From Rodentolepis nana (lineage: Eukaryota > Platyhelminthes > Cestoda > Cyclophyllidea > Hymenolepididae): DNA of 12,097 nt. Within the stretch, counting starts at the first letter, position 1. Every line of letters begins with the position of its first letter. This document shows positions 1 through 7,773 of the stretch, piece by piece. The stretch is from NCBI GenBank assembly GCA_900617975.1, contig UZAE01001668.1, positions 1 through 12,097 on the forward strand. Direction: 5' to 3'. The notes beneath the pieces are model-generated. The model did no database searches and had not been told where the DNA came from. It saw nothing but the letters and a program-made list of their open reading frames with translations. The position numbers and the translations under genes were made by a program.

Positions 1-125
1 CCCATCTCGACTATTTATGACTTGGTCTGCCCCTCCTCTCTGTGAACCCCGAAGTCAACTAAAGGAGCTAATGATAACTATCATATAGCCTACCATTTGA
101 TATAAATATTATTCTAAATAATAAT
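1..125 (+). mobile_element. SINE-like element, copy 1 (3' part, cut by window edge)
   Basis: This is the 3' third of the window's main repeat. It is recognised by CTGTGAA, GAAGTCAACTAAAGG, TAATGATAACTATCA and the end CCATTTGATATAAATA, which match the same positions in copies 3, 4 and 7. The 5' part lies outside the window, so no target-site duplication can be tested. The C-rich middle is followed by CTCGAC, as in copies 4 and 5, rather than the CTCAA form of copies 3, 7 and 10, so it groups with the first set. The tail is a degenerate AT-rich stretch ending near 125; the exact end is uncertain by about 10 bases. Confidence 0.85.
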
Positions 126-713
126 CAGTGAGTTCAGTTGCTTTCCGCTTTTCAAAGTAATTATTTTGTTTTCTTCTATTCAACTTCCAACATTTTAGCC
201 CATAATAATTAAATTAAACCCAAAATGGATTTTTAATTTGATTTCAAACCGAATTTCCCTTCCAGTAAGGCAACCGCGTGTTAGTTCTACGCGGATTCGT
301 TTAAAACTTCATCCTAATAATATTCAAGATAATACTACGTAATTTCTCGAAGTTTTACCATTTTTTATCTAACCCACCATCACTCTAAGGCCAAGAGCAG
401 TTAGCCTTGAACTTTGATGTCTGTCAACCACAAATTACGTTTTCGGCCATTATCAAAGATTTCATCTAATGACCGCATTAGGGACACATGCTCAAAAGCG
501 TCATTGCGCGTAGCTGAATCATCGCATGATGCGCTACAAGAAAACATGAATTTGGAATTTTGCTGTTGCAGAAATTTTTTTCATGCAGCAAGAAAGCTTA
601 ATTAGGTATTAGCCAAGTAAGCATTTTGAATAGCTTTGGCTAGAATTTTTAATCATAAACCACCGGATGCAGTTTCACCATCCAATCTGGCGTAAAAAAG
701 ACTTTGACGAATA
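126..713. other. Unique AT-rich sequence, no supported gene
   Basis: No repeat copy is visible here. An open stretch on + from about 417 to 605 is less AT-rich than its surroundings and would encode about 62 residues, including LRFRPLSKISSNDRIRD and a Cys triplet, but it matches no family I recognise. A CAG followed by an A/T run near 570-580 could be a splice boundary, but nothing confirms this. I see no promoter, RNA gene or CRISPR. Confidence 0.5.
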
Positions 714-722
714 TGGTAATCT

Positions 723-1030
723 TCTTTTTCTTCTTCTTCGTTTTCAACCAAATCGCAGGCTTTATAATATTTACCGTTAGCAATTTAGTTGACATCGGCC
801 TTCATAGAGAAGTGGTACATTAAGGTCACAAAAGAGCGATTCACAGATGTAAAAGAGACAGACATGAAGATTAGTCGAGGTGAGGACCGTGGAAGTGGTG
901 GACTTTGACATACAATGGGATCATGGTAGTTTGAAGTCAGAAGTCAACTGCCTGTTAATAGACTTTCTTTACCGTATGAGTATACGTTGGCCAGGTTGCA
1001 TCGCGTGGAAGTAAATCTATCGCGCACCCC
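723..1030 (-). mobile_element. SINE-like element, copy 2 (full length, diverged)
   Basis: Read on the minus strand, the copy begins at 1030 with CCGGGGTGCGCG and ends toward 723. Diagnostic segments on + are GTAAAAGAGACAGAC, TTTGAAGTCAGAAGTCAACTG, GTATGAGTATACGTTG and TCTATCGCGCACCCC. The 9-mer TGGTAATCT occurs at 714-722 and again at 1035-1043, a likely target-site duplication with a few extra bases at the 5' end. If so, the 3' tail is GAA-rich (CTT-rich on +, 723-748) instead of ATAAATA. The copy is more diverged than copies 3, 4 and 7, lacks the poly-C tract, and has a shortened region near 800-830. The short ORFs overlapping it are by-products of the repeat. Confidence 0.85.
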
Positions 1031-1043
1031 GGTCTGGTAATCT

Positions 1044-1892
1044 AAGATCCGGAAAATATCATTTAGGCATAAAAGTCCAAACCCAAAAGGGGAGAGAACA
1101 AGATTGTACTTTCCAATTGTCAGCCCTCTTAACACCTACGTCACCTACGCCACGACATTCTTGATCAGTAGGACTTTAAGAAGCCATTGTGCAACTTATG
1201 GGGTATTTGAATTGATAATCACTTTTGGGGATCATTCAGGAAATGCATACTTAATCCTTCACATTAATCATTTTATTTGTGCACTTTTTTGAAAATTTAG
1301 TCAATATGTTAGGGCCTTCTTATTTTCCTTTGGAAGTATCTGCGCAATTGCTTCGGGGATAATGAACCATCCCTTCAGACCTGATTGGTTTATAAAGGTA
1401 AAATATGTTCCTTCTTTGCGTTGTTTAAAATTAACGTTAAGCGCCAGTTTTAAATCCTTTTGTTACATGCGGTATTTTGAAAATCTTTCATTCCTGTTAC
1501 CTTTTATTTTGCTATGATTAAGGCTAAATTTCAAATGGACTAAAAATATGCACAGAAAAAAGAGAATCATTGGATTAACGCCGTTTTCCACGCCATTTAT
1601 CACTTACTTTAAATTCCTAATGAAAGAAGTACATTTTGAAACCTTCTACATGGCGTTGGCAGATTCCTCCTTAACTTTTTTTCATCTTAACGAAGAATTT
1701 AACTTTAAAATAAGATTTAATGCATTTAACTTGGCTTAATTTGTGGTTTTAAGTTGTAGAAAAGACTATTCCAGTCCATCCATCGGCCAGTAATCACATT
1801 GTGGCAAAGAATTTGCTCAAATATTATGCGAACGATTCGATAAAAGTAAATTTTGGCACTTTGAGCAGTGAATTAACTATTTGGTCATAAAT
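1044..1892. other. Unique AT-rich sequence, no supported gene
   Basis: No repeat family member, RNA gene or convincing coding region can be seen. Short open frames (about 60 codons at 1104-1292 and 1548-1739) have ordinary AT-driven composition and no recognisable domain. The last 13 bases (1880-1892) form the probable left target-site duplicate of copy 3. Confidence 0.5.
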
Positions 1893-2208
1893 GGGGTGTG
1901 CGATAGACTCAGCTCCACGTGGTGCACCCTGGGCAACGTATACTCATACGGTGAAAAGTCTATTAATTGGCAGTTGACTTCTGACTTCTAACTACCATCA
2001 CCCCACTGCTCGACTACTTTCACAGTACTCATCCCACCTTTTTTCCACCTTTGTGTCTGTCTCTTTTACATCTTTGAAACACGCTTCTGTTCCCCCCTCC
2101 CCCTCCCAATTTTTTTCACTTTGATATTGCTTCCCTTCTTTGGAGCCTGAAGTCAACTAAAGGGAAAATTATAACTATCAAAACGTCCGCCATTTGATAT
2201 AAATAAAT
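1893..2208 (+). mobile_element. SINE-like element, copy 3 (full length)
   Basis: A near-complete copy starting GGGGTGTGCGATAGACT and ending CATTTGATATAAATAAA. The head contains CCACGTGG/GGTGCACC, CGTATACTCATACG and AAAAGTCTATTAA. It has a deletion of about 10 bases after CACCCCACTG, where copies 4 and 7 carry TATGTCATATT. Its C-rich tract is followed by a CAATTTTTTTCA segment shared with copies 7 and 10, placing it in that subfamily. Probable target-site duplication: TTTGGTCATAAAT (1880-1892) against TTTAGTCTTGAAT (2208-2220), 10 of 13 matching, consistent with an older insertion. No coding capacity. Confidence 0.9.
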
Positions 2209-2758
2209 TTAGTCTTGAATCAATTTTTTAAATAAATTACTGTGGATGTGAATTGAATGGACGAGCTTCCAAATTCTATTATATTGAAGAAATTTCTCGA
2301 CAAGACTTTAAGTTCACTTTTTTGTTTCATTTTTTATTTAATTTTATATCCAACAGGGCGATTAATAGGCTAGCAAGTCGATTAAGACTCAAGCCAGACC
2401 TTACTGCGTCTTTACACTGCAAGAGCTTAGTCATAAGACAGACCTTTTCGTAATGTTTAGAATAACTACAAATTTGTATCAGCCATGCCCGTTTTAGTTC
2501 CGTGATAGTTATATTTCCAAATCCCTTAAAATTAAGCTTAAGTTGGGCTTGGAAAGGAATAAATAATAAAATTGAATTGAAATTGACTTTATCGAAACTT
2601 ATTTCATACCTAACGTTTTAATCTTTCCGTATGCTTTGTTTGAAACCCTTTGTGAGGGAAATATTTAAACAGTGGGAAAAAGGTGCCCATAATTTATCAT
2701 TGGTCAAAGGAAATTTGACCTGACATTTCTGGGCCTCAAAGCTATTAAACTCTCTCTT

Positions 2759-2777
2759 CCCCCCCCCCCTCCCCCCT
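2759..2777. repeat. Poly-C tract
   Basis: C11-T-C6-T on the + strand, preceded by CTCTCTCTT. A low-complexity pyrimidine run in unique sequence. It resembles the tract inside the SINE-like copies, but no other part of the element is present around it. Confidence 0.9.
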
Positions 2778-2906
2778 CATATTTTACTGTGAATTTTCCT
2801 ATGCTAATTGTGTAAAGTGTAATAAATCTTTCATACTTTTTTATAATGGCAATTGTACAAAACACAATTTCAAAATAGTGTGGTCTTCAAGTTGGTACGA
2901 AAAAGT

Positions 2907-2934
2907 CCCCCCCCCCTCCCCCACCCCCACCCCC
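2907..2934 (-). repeat. C-rich tract with strong G-quadruplex pattern on the minus strand
   Basis: On + this is C10-T-C5-A-C5-A-C5, so the minus strand has four G-runs of at least five bases separated by single-base spacers. That fits the canonical G-quadruplex pattern with one-base loops, and the + strand could form an i-motif. The pattern is directly visible; folding is inferred. Confidence 0.85.
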
Positions 2935-3054
2935 TGAGCCGATGCGAATCAAGAAAGTTGTGTGGTTTCGAATGAAGTAGCCCCGCAAAAGGTTTCCAAA
3001 TTTTCTCACTTCAAGAATTTGTACGAACGGGCTTGCAATTTCAACAGTCATTTT

Positions 3055-3384
3055 GGGGTGTGCGATAGACTTACCTCCTCGTGGTGCACCCTGGGCAACG
3101 TATACTCATACGGCAAAAAAGTATATAAACCGGCAGTTGACTTCTGACTTCTAACTACCATCACCCCACTGTATGTCATATTCGACCCCTTCCACAGTAC
3201 TCACCTTTACTTTTTCTCTACCTTTGTGTCTGTCTATCTCTTTTGCATCTGTGAATCGCTCTTCTGTTCCCCACACCTCGACTTTCTGCTACTTTGATGA
3301 ACCTTCCCTCTGTGAAGCCCGAAGTCAGCTAAATGGCTTATGGCAGTTATCAAAACGCCTACCATTTGAAATGAAATAAATAAA
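3055..3384 (+). mobile_element. SINE-like element, copy 4 (full length)
   Basis: One of the two most complete copies. It starts GGGGTGTGCGATAGACTTACC and contains GTGGTGCACCCTGGGCAACG, CGTATACTCATACGG, GTTGACTTCTGACTTCTAAC, CTTTGTGTCTGTCT and CTGTGAAGCCCGAAGTCAGC. It ends CATTTGAAATGAAATAAATAAAT. It shares AAGTATATAAACCGGCAGTT and CCCACTGTATGTCATATTCG with copy 7. A weak duplication is possible (ATTTCAACAGTCATT at 3038-3052 against ATTTCTTTCAGTGGATT at 3391-3407) but needs a gap, so I do not rely on it. Open frames overlapping it on both strands (3173-3379 on +, 3234-3617 on -) read through the repeat and are not genes. Confidence 0.92.
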
Positions 3385-4050
3385 TTTTGTATTTCTTTCA
3401 GTGGATTGACTTTGGAGGTTAAAATGATCTCTATAATGGTTTTAAAATAAATGAGTTCCTTTAACTTAAGTAAGAATTCACAATTTCTTTCAATTACCTT
3501 GATAAGGGTAATAAAAGAGGGATAAGAGAGAAATACAGGAAATATAGCTAAATATATGGAGAAATTATTTTGAAGACAGCTGAGTAAATGGACTGAAATC
3601 TGCGAAATTTTAATCATTAAACAAATGTCAAATGGTTAGACAAATTGATTTAAAAAGACTGCGCAATTTCTAACATAGAGACGTGATTTTCGGACGAGTT
3701 TCGGCAAGTAAATGGCAAGGTCAAAGTCAAAACTACGATTTTTCTCAAATATAAACCAGATTTTATTTTTAAAGTATGTTTTTTTGCATTTAAATGTACT
3801 GTTGAATGTATTTTTATGTCCCATAGATATTCTTAAGCATAAATAGATAGCTATGTGGAAAGGTTATGCCTAAATACTCAGGTTTATATCTAAATGGGGT
3901 CATTTCAGAAATTAAGCGGGTAAAAACAGAACTTTTGATAAATTTTAAACCACAGTTACCTGTTTGCAAGCCGAATCGATTTGCATAAATCAATAAATAG
4001 AATGACATTGGAATGCACTGGCTGGAGTATGCTTCTTGAGGCAAAAAAGG
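3385..4050. other. Unique AT-rich sequence, no supported gene
   Basis: Apart from the possible right duplicate of copy 4 near 3391-3407, nothing recognisable is seen. Minus-strand open frames at 3636-3824 and 3814-4044 are rich in Phe, Lys, Asn and Ile, as expected of chance frames in AT-rich DNA, and contain no domain I recognise. Confidence 0.5.
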
Positions 4051-4215
4051 TTAGTAGGTGGAGAAAACCAAGATATTACGATCTGTAGTCGGTGACAGAA
4101 TTCCTACTTGAATACATCCCGTGTCCGCAGTTATGATGGTGACCTGTTCCATTGGAGCATAAGGAATCTCTTCGGTACCTCCTTCCACGAAGATGAGCTT
4201 TGAAAGGCTCTTTTC
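4051..4215 (-). pseudogene. Exon-like open frame of 54 codons, unknown protein (possible exon or pseudogene fragment)
   Basis: Read on the minus strand from 4215, this frame is open for 54 codons between a TGA (4216-4218) and a TAA (4051-4053). It has only one Met, 22 codons in, so it is not a stand-alone gene. It stands out because it is less AT-rich than its flanks and has a balanced amino-acid mix: it includes KLIFVEGGTEEIPYAP, then EQVTIITADTGCIQVGIL, then SPTTDRNILVFSTY. The DNA just upstream on this strand ends in CTCGGTTGAG after a T-rich stretch, which could act as a splice acceptor. CAAGTAGGAA inside it could be a splice donor. I do not recognise the family. It could be an internal or last exon of an unseen gene, a gene relic, or chance. 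Confidence 0.3.
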
Positions 4216-4218
4216 TCA

Positions 4219-4755
4219 ACCGAGATTGGAATTAACAAAACAATATTTAGTTTCTATATCACATGTATAAGCCTTCGTGACAAATTATGAGTATTTACCA
4301 TTCTAAACCGAGTTACCGTTACGAAATATCAAATGAGGACATCGTAAAATTAGGCCAGCTTTATTTGTAAACACTTCGGCAAAAAGTTCGAGATATTTAC
4401 AAGTAAAGGCACGTTCTGCGGGAAATATTGAAAAGTTCATTTATCCTCTCTATTCAATTTAATCCCTAGGATATCAGAATAAATGACTGTGAATTAATGA
4501 GCATATATAAAAAAAATTCACATGAATTCCCATGGTTATATCTAGAAACTTTCCAAACAAAAAGACGAAAGACGATGCTTCTAAAATTTAATCCAATTAT
4601 CGATTTGGTTAATTACGTTAATTGCTAATAGGGAACAGGAAAATCGTGACCTGTTGGTCGCAGATACTACAAATTTCTAGACAAATAAGACCTTTCATCG
4701 TGTGAGAGGCATATCCATTACCATCAGTTCGACACTTTCATTTTACGAACTATAA
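4219..4755. other. Unique AT-rich sequence, no supported gene
   Basis: I see no repeat member, RNA gene or plausible exon. It contains homeodomain-core-like TAATTA and TTAATTA motifs around 4610-4630, which are expected by chance at this base composition. Confidence 0.5.
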
Positions 4756-5038
4756 TGATGGACTTACTTCCACATGGTGTAACCTAAGGAGTCTATAAAC
4801 CAGAGGTTGACTTCAAACTTCAAACTATCATGACCTGACTGTATATCAAATTCGACCACTTCCATAGTACTCACCTTTGTGTCTGTATCTTTAAAACTGT
4901 GAATCCCTCTTCTATTCCCCCCCCCCTCTCGACCCTTTGTGACTTTGATGTTCCTTCTCCCCTCTGTGAAGTACGAAGTGAAATAAAGGTCTTGTGAAAA
5001 GTATCATAAAGCCTGCCATTTGATAGAAATAAATAAAC
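4756..5038 (+). mobile_element. SINE-like element, copy 5 (internally deleted, old)
   Basis: A strongly diverged copy. The first dozen bases of the head are missing. The segment GACTTACTTCCACATGGTGT is present, but the following GGGCAACGTATACTCATACGG region is deleted, so the 5' hairpin is gone. The rest follows the family: GTCTATAAACC, TTGACTTC, CTGTATATC, CACTTCCATAGTACTCACC, a C10 tract at 4917-4926, CTGTGAAGTACGAAGTGAA and TGCCATTTGATAGAAATAAATAAA. CTCGACC after the poly-C tract aligns it with copies 1 and 4. AACTAT occurs on both sides (4748-4753 and 5036-5041) but is too short to call a duplication. The minus-strand ORF at 4871-5053 is a shadow of this repeat. Confidence 0.85.
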
Positions 5039-5402
5039 TATCTCAAAAAGCATTCCTATAAACCTTGTCCTTGTGAAGATGAAAATGTTTCTAAATGTAT
5101 GTTTCCTACTATATTATTTGTCAAGCAGTTTTGGCTTCTGACTATTTGACGATTCCTTTCACAAAATGCTCTCGATGGCTTACCAGAATGTTGGAATTTT
5201 ACAAATCTCTCAATGAAAACAAAGCTGTAAAGAGAGACTGAAGAAAGACGCAATGAAGACTTTTAATAAGAATGAGGAGACAATTGAAGAGAATGAAAAA
5301 AGTTCCAAAAATTTCTTAAAACGTCCTGAGAGGTTGCTTCCATGCAAGTTAATAGTAACCTAACGGTCGCTACCAAAAAAACTTTCTCCAAGTTTTTGAA
5401 TT
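5039..5402. other. Unique sequence, no supported gene
   Basis: A purine-rich stretch around 5225-5310 on + is visible, but no coding region, RNA gene or repeat member. The minus-strand open frame at 5056-5253 (65 codons) lacks any recognisable motif. Confidence 0.5.
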
Positions 5403-5413
5403 AGCTTGATATT

Positions 5414-5728
5414 TATTTTATTTATTTATATCCAATGGCAGGCATTTTGATAGTTATCATTAGTCCTTTAGTTGTCTTCAGGCTTCACAGAGGTGAAGGC
5501 GCATCGAAGGGGGGGGGGGGGACAGAAGAGTGTTTCAAAGATGTAAAAGAGACAGACACAAAGGTAGAAAAAAGGTAAGATGAGTACTGTGAAAGCGATG
5601 TAATATGACATTGTGTCGGGTCATAATAGTTAGAAGTCAGAAGTCAACTGCTGATTGATAGACTTTTTTGCGTATGAGAATACGTTGCCTAGGGGGCACC
5701 ACATGGTTGTAAGTCTATCGGGCACCCC
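5414..5728 (-). mobile_element. SINE-like element, copy 6 (full length, target-site duplication)
   Basis: On the minus strand the element starts at 5728 with GGGGTGCCCGATAGACTTAC and ends near 5414 in an ATAAATAAATA-type tail. On + it shows CAATGGCAGGCATTTTGATAG, TTTAGTTGTCTTCAGGC, a G13 run (5509-5521), AAAGATGTAAAAGAGACAG and GAAGTCAACTGCTG. Flanks: AGCTTGATATT (5403-5413) and AGCTTAATATT (5729-5739), an 11-bp direct repeat with one mismatch. This is the expected signature of target-primed insertion and sets the 5' boundary exactly at the GGGG. The ATAGACTT/AAGTCTAT stem of the head is perfect here (5658-5665 with 5711-5718). It belongs to the recent or middle-aged copies. Confidence 0.93.
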
Positions 5729-5739
5729 AGCTTAATATT

Positions 5740-6235
5740 AAAGTAAATTCAGTGCTTGTGAAATGGCCTGTTTACTTATACAGTTACAAGGCCATAAAAT
5801 TTGTACATTTGTGGTTTCAAATTTGGAATTTGAAGCTAAAAGCAGGAATTACGAGTTATACCACTTCGTTTCGAAGCGCCCTTGACTTCCTCACCAACGA
5901 AATATGGTGACAGGTAATAATGACGATTACACACATTCAGGCATCTCCAAAGCGATTTGCAAGATATGTTCCACGCCCTTAAATGGAATTAGTTCACTTT
6001 TCTATTTCTTGTAAATGAAGATCATATCGTAACAAGTCAACGATATGGGCGTATTCGTTCACCAATTTCCGGACGTATTGTAATATCGGACATCGCCTTA
6101 AGAGGCATTTTGACTGTTTAAAAAAACTTTGAAAAATGATTCTGATTCAGCCACGCCTTCTGACTCACTCTTTCAGCAGACTATTAATTTCATACTGAAT
6201 TGAGTTGTTTATACGATCAAGTAATTATTCCTACG
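5740..6235. other. Unique sequence, no supported gene
   Basis: No coding region, RNA gene or main-repeat copy recognised. The minus-strand side of 6236 borders the decayed second-family member; similarity to its relative at 11059-11142 cannot be followed into this stretch. Confidence 0.5.
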
Positions 6236-6587
6236 AACATTATTATGGCTGAACAAAGAAATCGCATGTGCACTCAGGCAAACTCGAATGTGCGACCGTA
6301 CTACCTGTCGAGTAGGGAGCAAGTGCGATCATACTCCCAGCCAATCTCCAATCAATAGTAGCTGTCATGTTTGCCAAAATCTTATAATAGCCAATATAAT
6401 AGTAATGGTTAAGTTCCGTATCAATGGCACACATCTCAAATATACTTATTCCACGTCAAACATCTTTTTCCTCGATAGCTTTGTGGTAGCTTAGGTAATC
6501 CTGAGAACCATTCCGAAAGTAGGAGATCTTGATATAGAGATTACTGAGCTTAACTCAGGGCCTATTAGAGTAACAACCCGCTGCAGC
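6236..6587 (-). pseudogene. Decayed member A of a second repeat/pseudogene family
   Basis: This stretch aligns with 11143-11491 at roughly three-quarters identity in blocks. Examples on + are CTGAACAAAG, GTAGGGAG..GTGCGATC, AATCAATAG, ATAGCTTTG(T/A)GGTAGCTTAG and GTAGGAG..GA.TACTGAG. On the minus strand both members show traces of one reading frame. Here it is broken by stops and at least two indels, yet pieces remain: LPKLPQSY against member B's LAKLPQSY, DRT against DRT, and VRSHIRVCLSAHAISLFS against ARTHLQASLSVHEITLFS. Similarity also extends about 70 bases upstream of member B's putative ATG. I do not recognise the protein. It could be a duplicated gene relic, a processed pseudogene or part of a transposable element. 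The small ORFs in this interval are fragments of it. Confidence 0.45.
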
Positions 6588-6707
6588 GTTCTCTTGTTAG
6601 TTACTTTGGCACTAACCTACAATTAAACAACAACACGCATATTCCATTACAATACTTTCCCACCCGAATATGAATTGATTTAAGAGCTTTAACAATTTCT
6701 CCCCTTT
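6588..6707. other. Spacer with left target site of copy 7
   Basis: A short unique stretch. ATTTCTCCCCT at 6695-6705 is the left copy of the 11-bp duplication around copy 7. Confidence 0.6.
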
Positions 6708-7030
6708 GGGGTGCGCGATAGACTTGCCTCCACGTGGTGCACCCTGGGCAACGTATACTCATACGGCAAAAAGTATATAAACCGGCAGTTAACTTCTGAC
6801 TTCTAACTACCATCACCCCACTGTATGTCATATTCGACTACTTCCACAGTACTCACCTCACCTTTTTTCTACCTTTGTGTCTGTCTCTTTTACATCTTTG
6901 AAACACTCTTCTGTCCCACCCCCCTCTCAAATTTTTTTCACTTTGATATTTCTTCTCCTCTGTGAGGTCTGAAGTCACCTAAAGGGCTAATGAAACTATC
7001 AAAATGCCTGCCATTTGATATAAATAAATA
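6708..7030 (+). mobile_element. SINE-like element, copy 7 (full length, perfect 11-bp duplication)
   Basis: This is the best reference copy on +. It starts GGGGTGCGCGATAGACTTGCC; the head has CCACGTGGTGCACC and CGTATACTCATACGG. The middle has AACTACCATCACCCCACTG, TACTTCCACAGTACTCACC, TTTTTTCTACC and TTTGTGTCTGTCTCTTTTAC, with a short C-rich tract. The end is GCCTGCCATTTGATATAAAT plus AAATA. The 11-mer ATTTCTCCCCT is found at 6695-6705 and 7032-7042, perfect and immediately flanking, so both boundaries are defined within a few bases. Perfect flanks suggest a relatively recent insertion. Two bases in the long-range stem (AGTTAACTTC against GAAGTCACCT) are changed. Confidence 0.95.
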
Positions 7031-7042
7031 GATTTCTCCCCT

Positions 7043-7759
7043 ATCGGGTAAATCACTTTTACTTGATTTCCTCGTGAAGCTATTGGTTAATCTTATCTTT
7101 CCAAACACCTTTATTAATCGATCTAATTAATTTTCGTCCACTTTATCATAATCCTCTATCCTATTATCCTTGTGTTTACGAACCTCCTTGAACGCCCAAT
7201 TGAATATTTGGGTTTATTAAGAGAGCAAGGCGCATTAATTCAGTGCATTTAGATTTAATTGCAAATTTAAGGGAATTTGATTGGGTTAATTAATTCTAAG
7301 TTAATTATTAACCACGCCTAACCTTTCTGTTAATGACTTAGGGGAAATTGCCATTGTTTTGAATATATATTGCATTAAAACTATGCGTTAACAAGATCTG
7401 CCAAAATAGGGCTGTTTTTATTTTGATTGGCATAGGTTCATTCATTCTAATTCATACGTACTTTTCACTTGTCTATTTGTGTAAACTACTTTCCCTTCCA
7501 AATCCTTTTGTCTTCGTGATGAGGAGTTTTGAGAGGATTTTTTCCCTTTGCCTTAAAAGAAAGATATTTGAGTTTAGAGAGTTGGAAAAGATTCCATTGT
7601 AGGCTCTTATTTGCCTTTCTATATTTGCATGGGGTTCTTGTTTCATTATCATTAAATATATGCTCGTTGGTGGTTTTATCGATTTTTTTTCGTTGATTAA
7701 TGTAATTTCTATGCTAGTGTCCTATTATATTTGGCTTAATTTCTTCTTATGGTAGCAAT
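7043..7759. other. Very AT-rich unique stretch with homeodomain-type motifs
   Basis: No gene is recognised. The stretch holds several TTAATTA/TAATTAA cores (about 7125-7135, 7231-7236, 7286-7312), including the perfect palindrome listed at 7300-7312. Such clusters can mark regulatory DNA but also arise by chance in DNA this rich in A and T. Confidence 0.5.
7300..7312. promoter_or_regulatory. Perfect HNF1-type palindrome GTTAATTATTAAC
   Basis: The 13-mer GTTAATTATTAAC matches the textbook HNF1 dimer site GTTAATNATTAAC at every base. It sits inside a longer imperfect inverted repeat, with GGTTAAT at 7284-7290 answered by ATTAACC at 7307-7313. The match is visible in the sequence; any binding is inference. 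No promoter or gene is seen next to it, and whether this organism has an HNF1-class factor is unknown. Confidence 0.3.
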
Positions 7760-7773
7760 GCAATATGAAATAT

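Larger units (their letters stand above)
2221..3054. other. Unique sequence with two long C-rich tracts
   Basis: No supported gene. It holds poly-C tracts at 2759-2777 and 2907-2934, listed separately, about 130 bases apart. Near 2556-2587 the sequence runs GGAATAAATAATAAAATTGA followed by ATTGAAATTGAC. That resembles the A-rich, short-unit tail of an unrelated non-LTR element, but no body of such an element is recognised upstream. The 66-codon open frame at 2253-2453 has no recognisable domain. Confidence 0.45.

Noticed and set aside
414..605. 63-codon open frame with a mixed amino-acid composition
   Set aside because: It is a little more exon-like than the other short frames, but with no recognised motif, no conserved context and only weak splice-like signals I could not support a gene.
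3234..3617. 127-codon open frame on the minus strand, the longest in the window
   Set aside because: Its last third is antisense to SINE-like copy 4 and the rest is Ile/Phe/Leu-rich as expected of AT-rich DNA. It has no domain and runs straight across the repeat boundary.
6288..6494. 68-codon plus-strand open frame
   Set aside because: It is antisense to the decayed second-family member, whose alignment with 11143-11491 favours the minus-strand frame.
1893..7030. Classification of the main repeat as a MITE or Helitron
   Set aside because: There are no terminal inverted repeats at the ends (GGGG against ATAAATA). Flanking duplications exist and vary in length, which fits neither a fixed-duplication DNA transposon nor a Helitron, which makes none.
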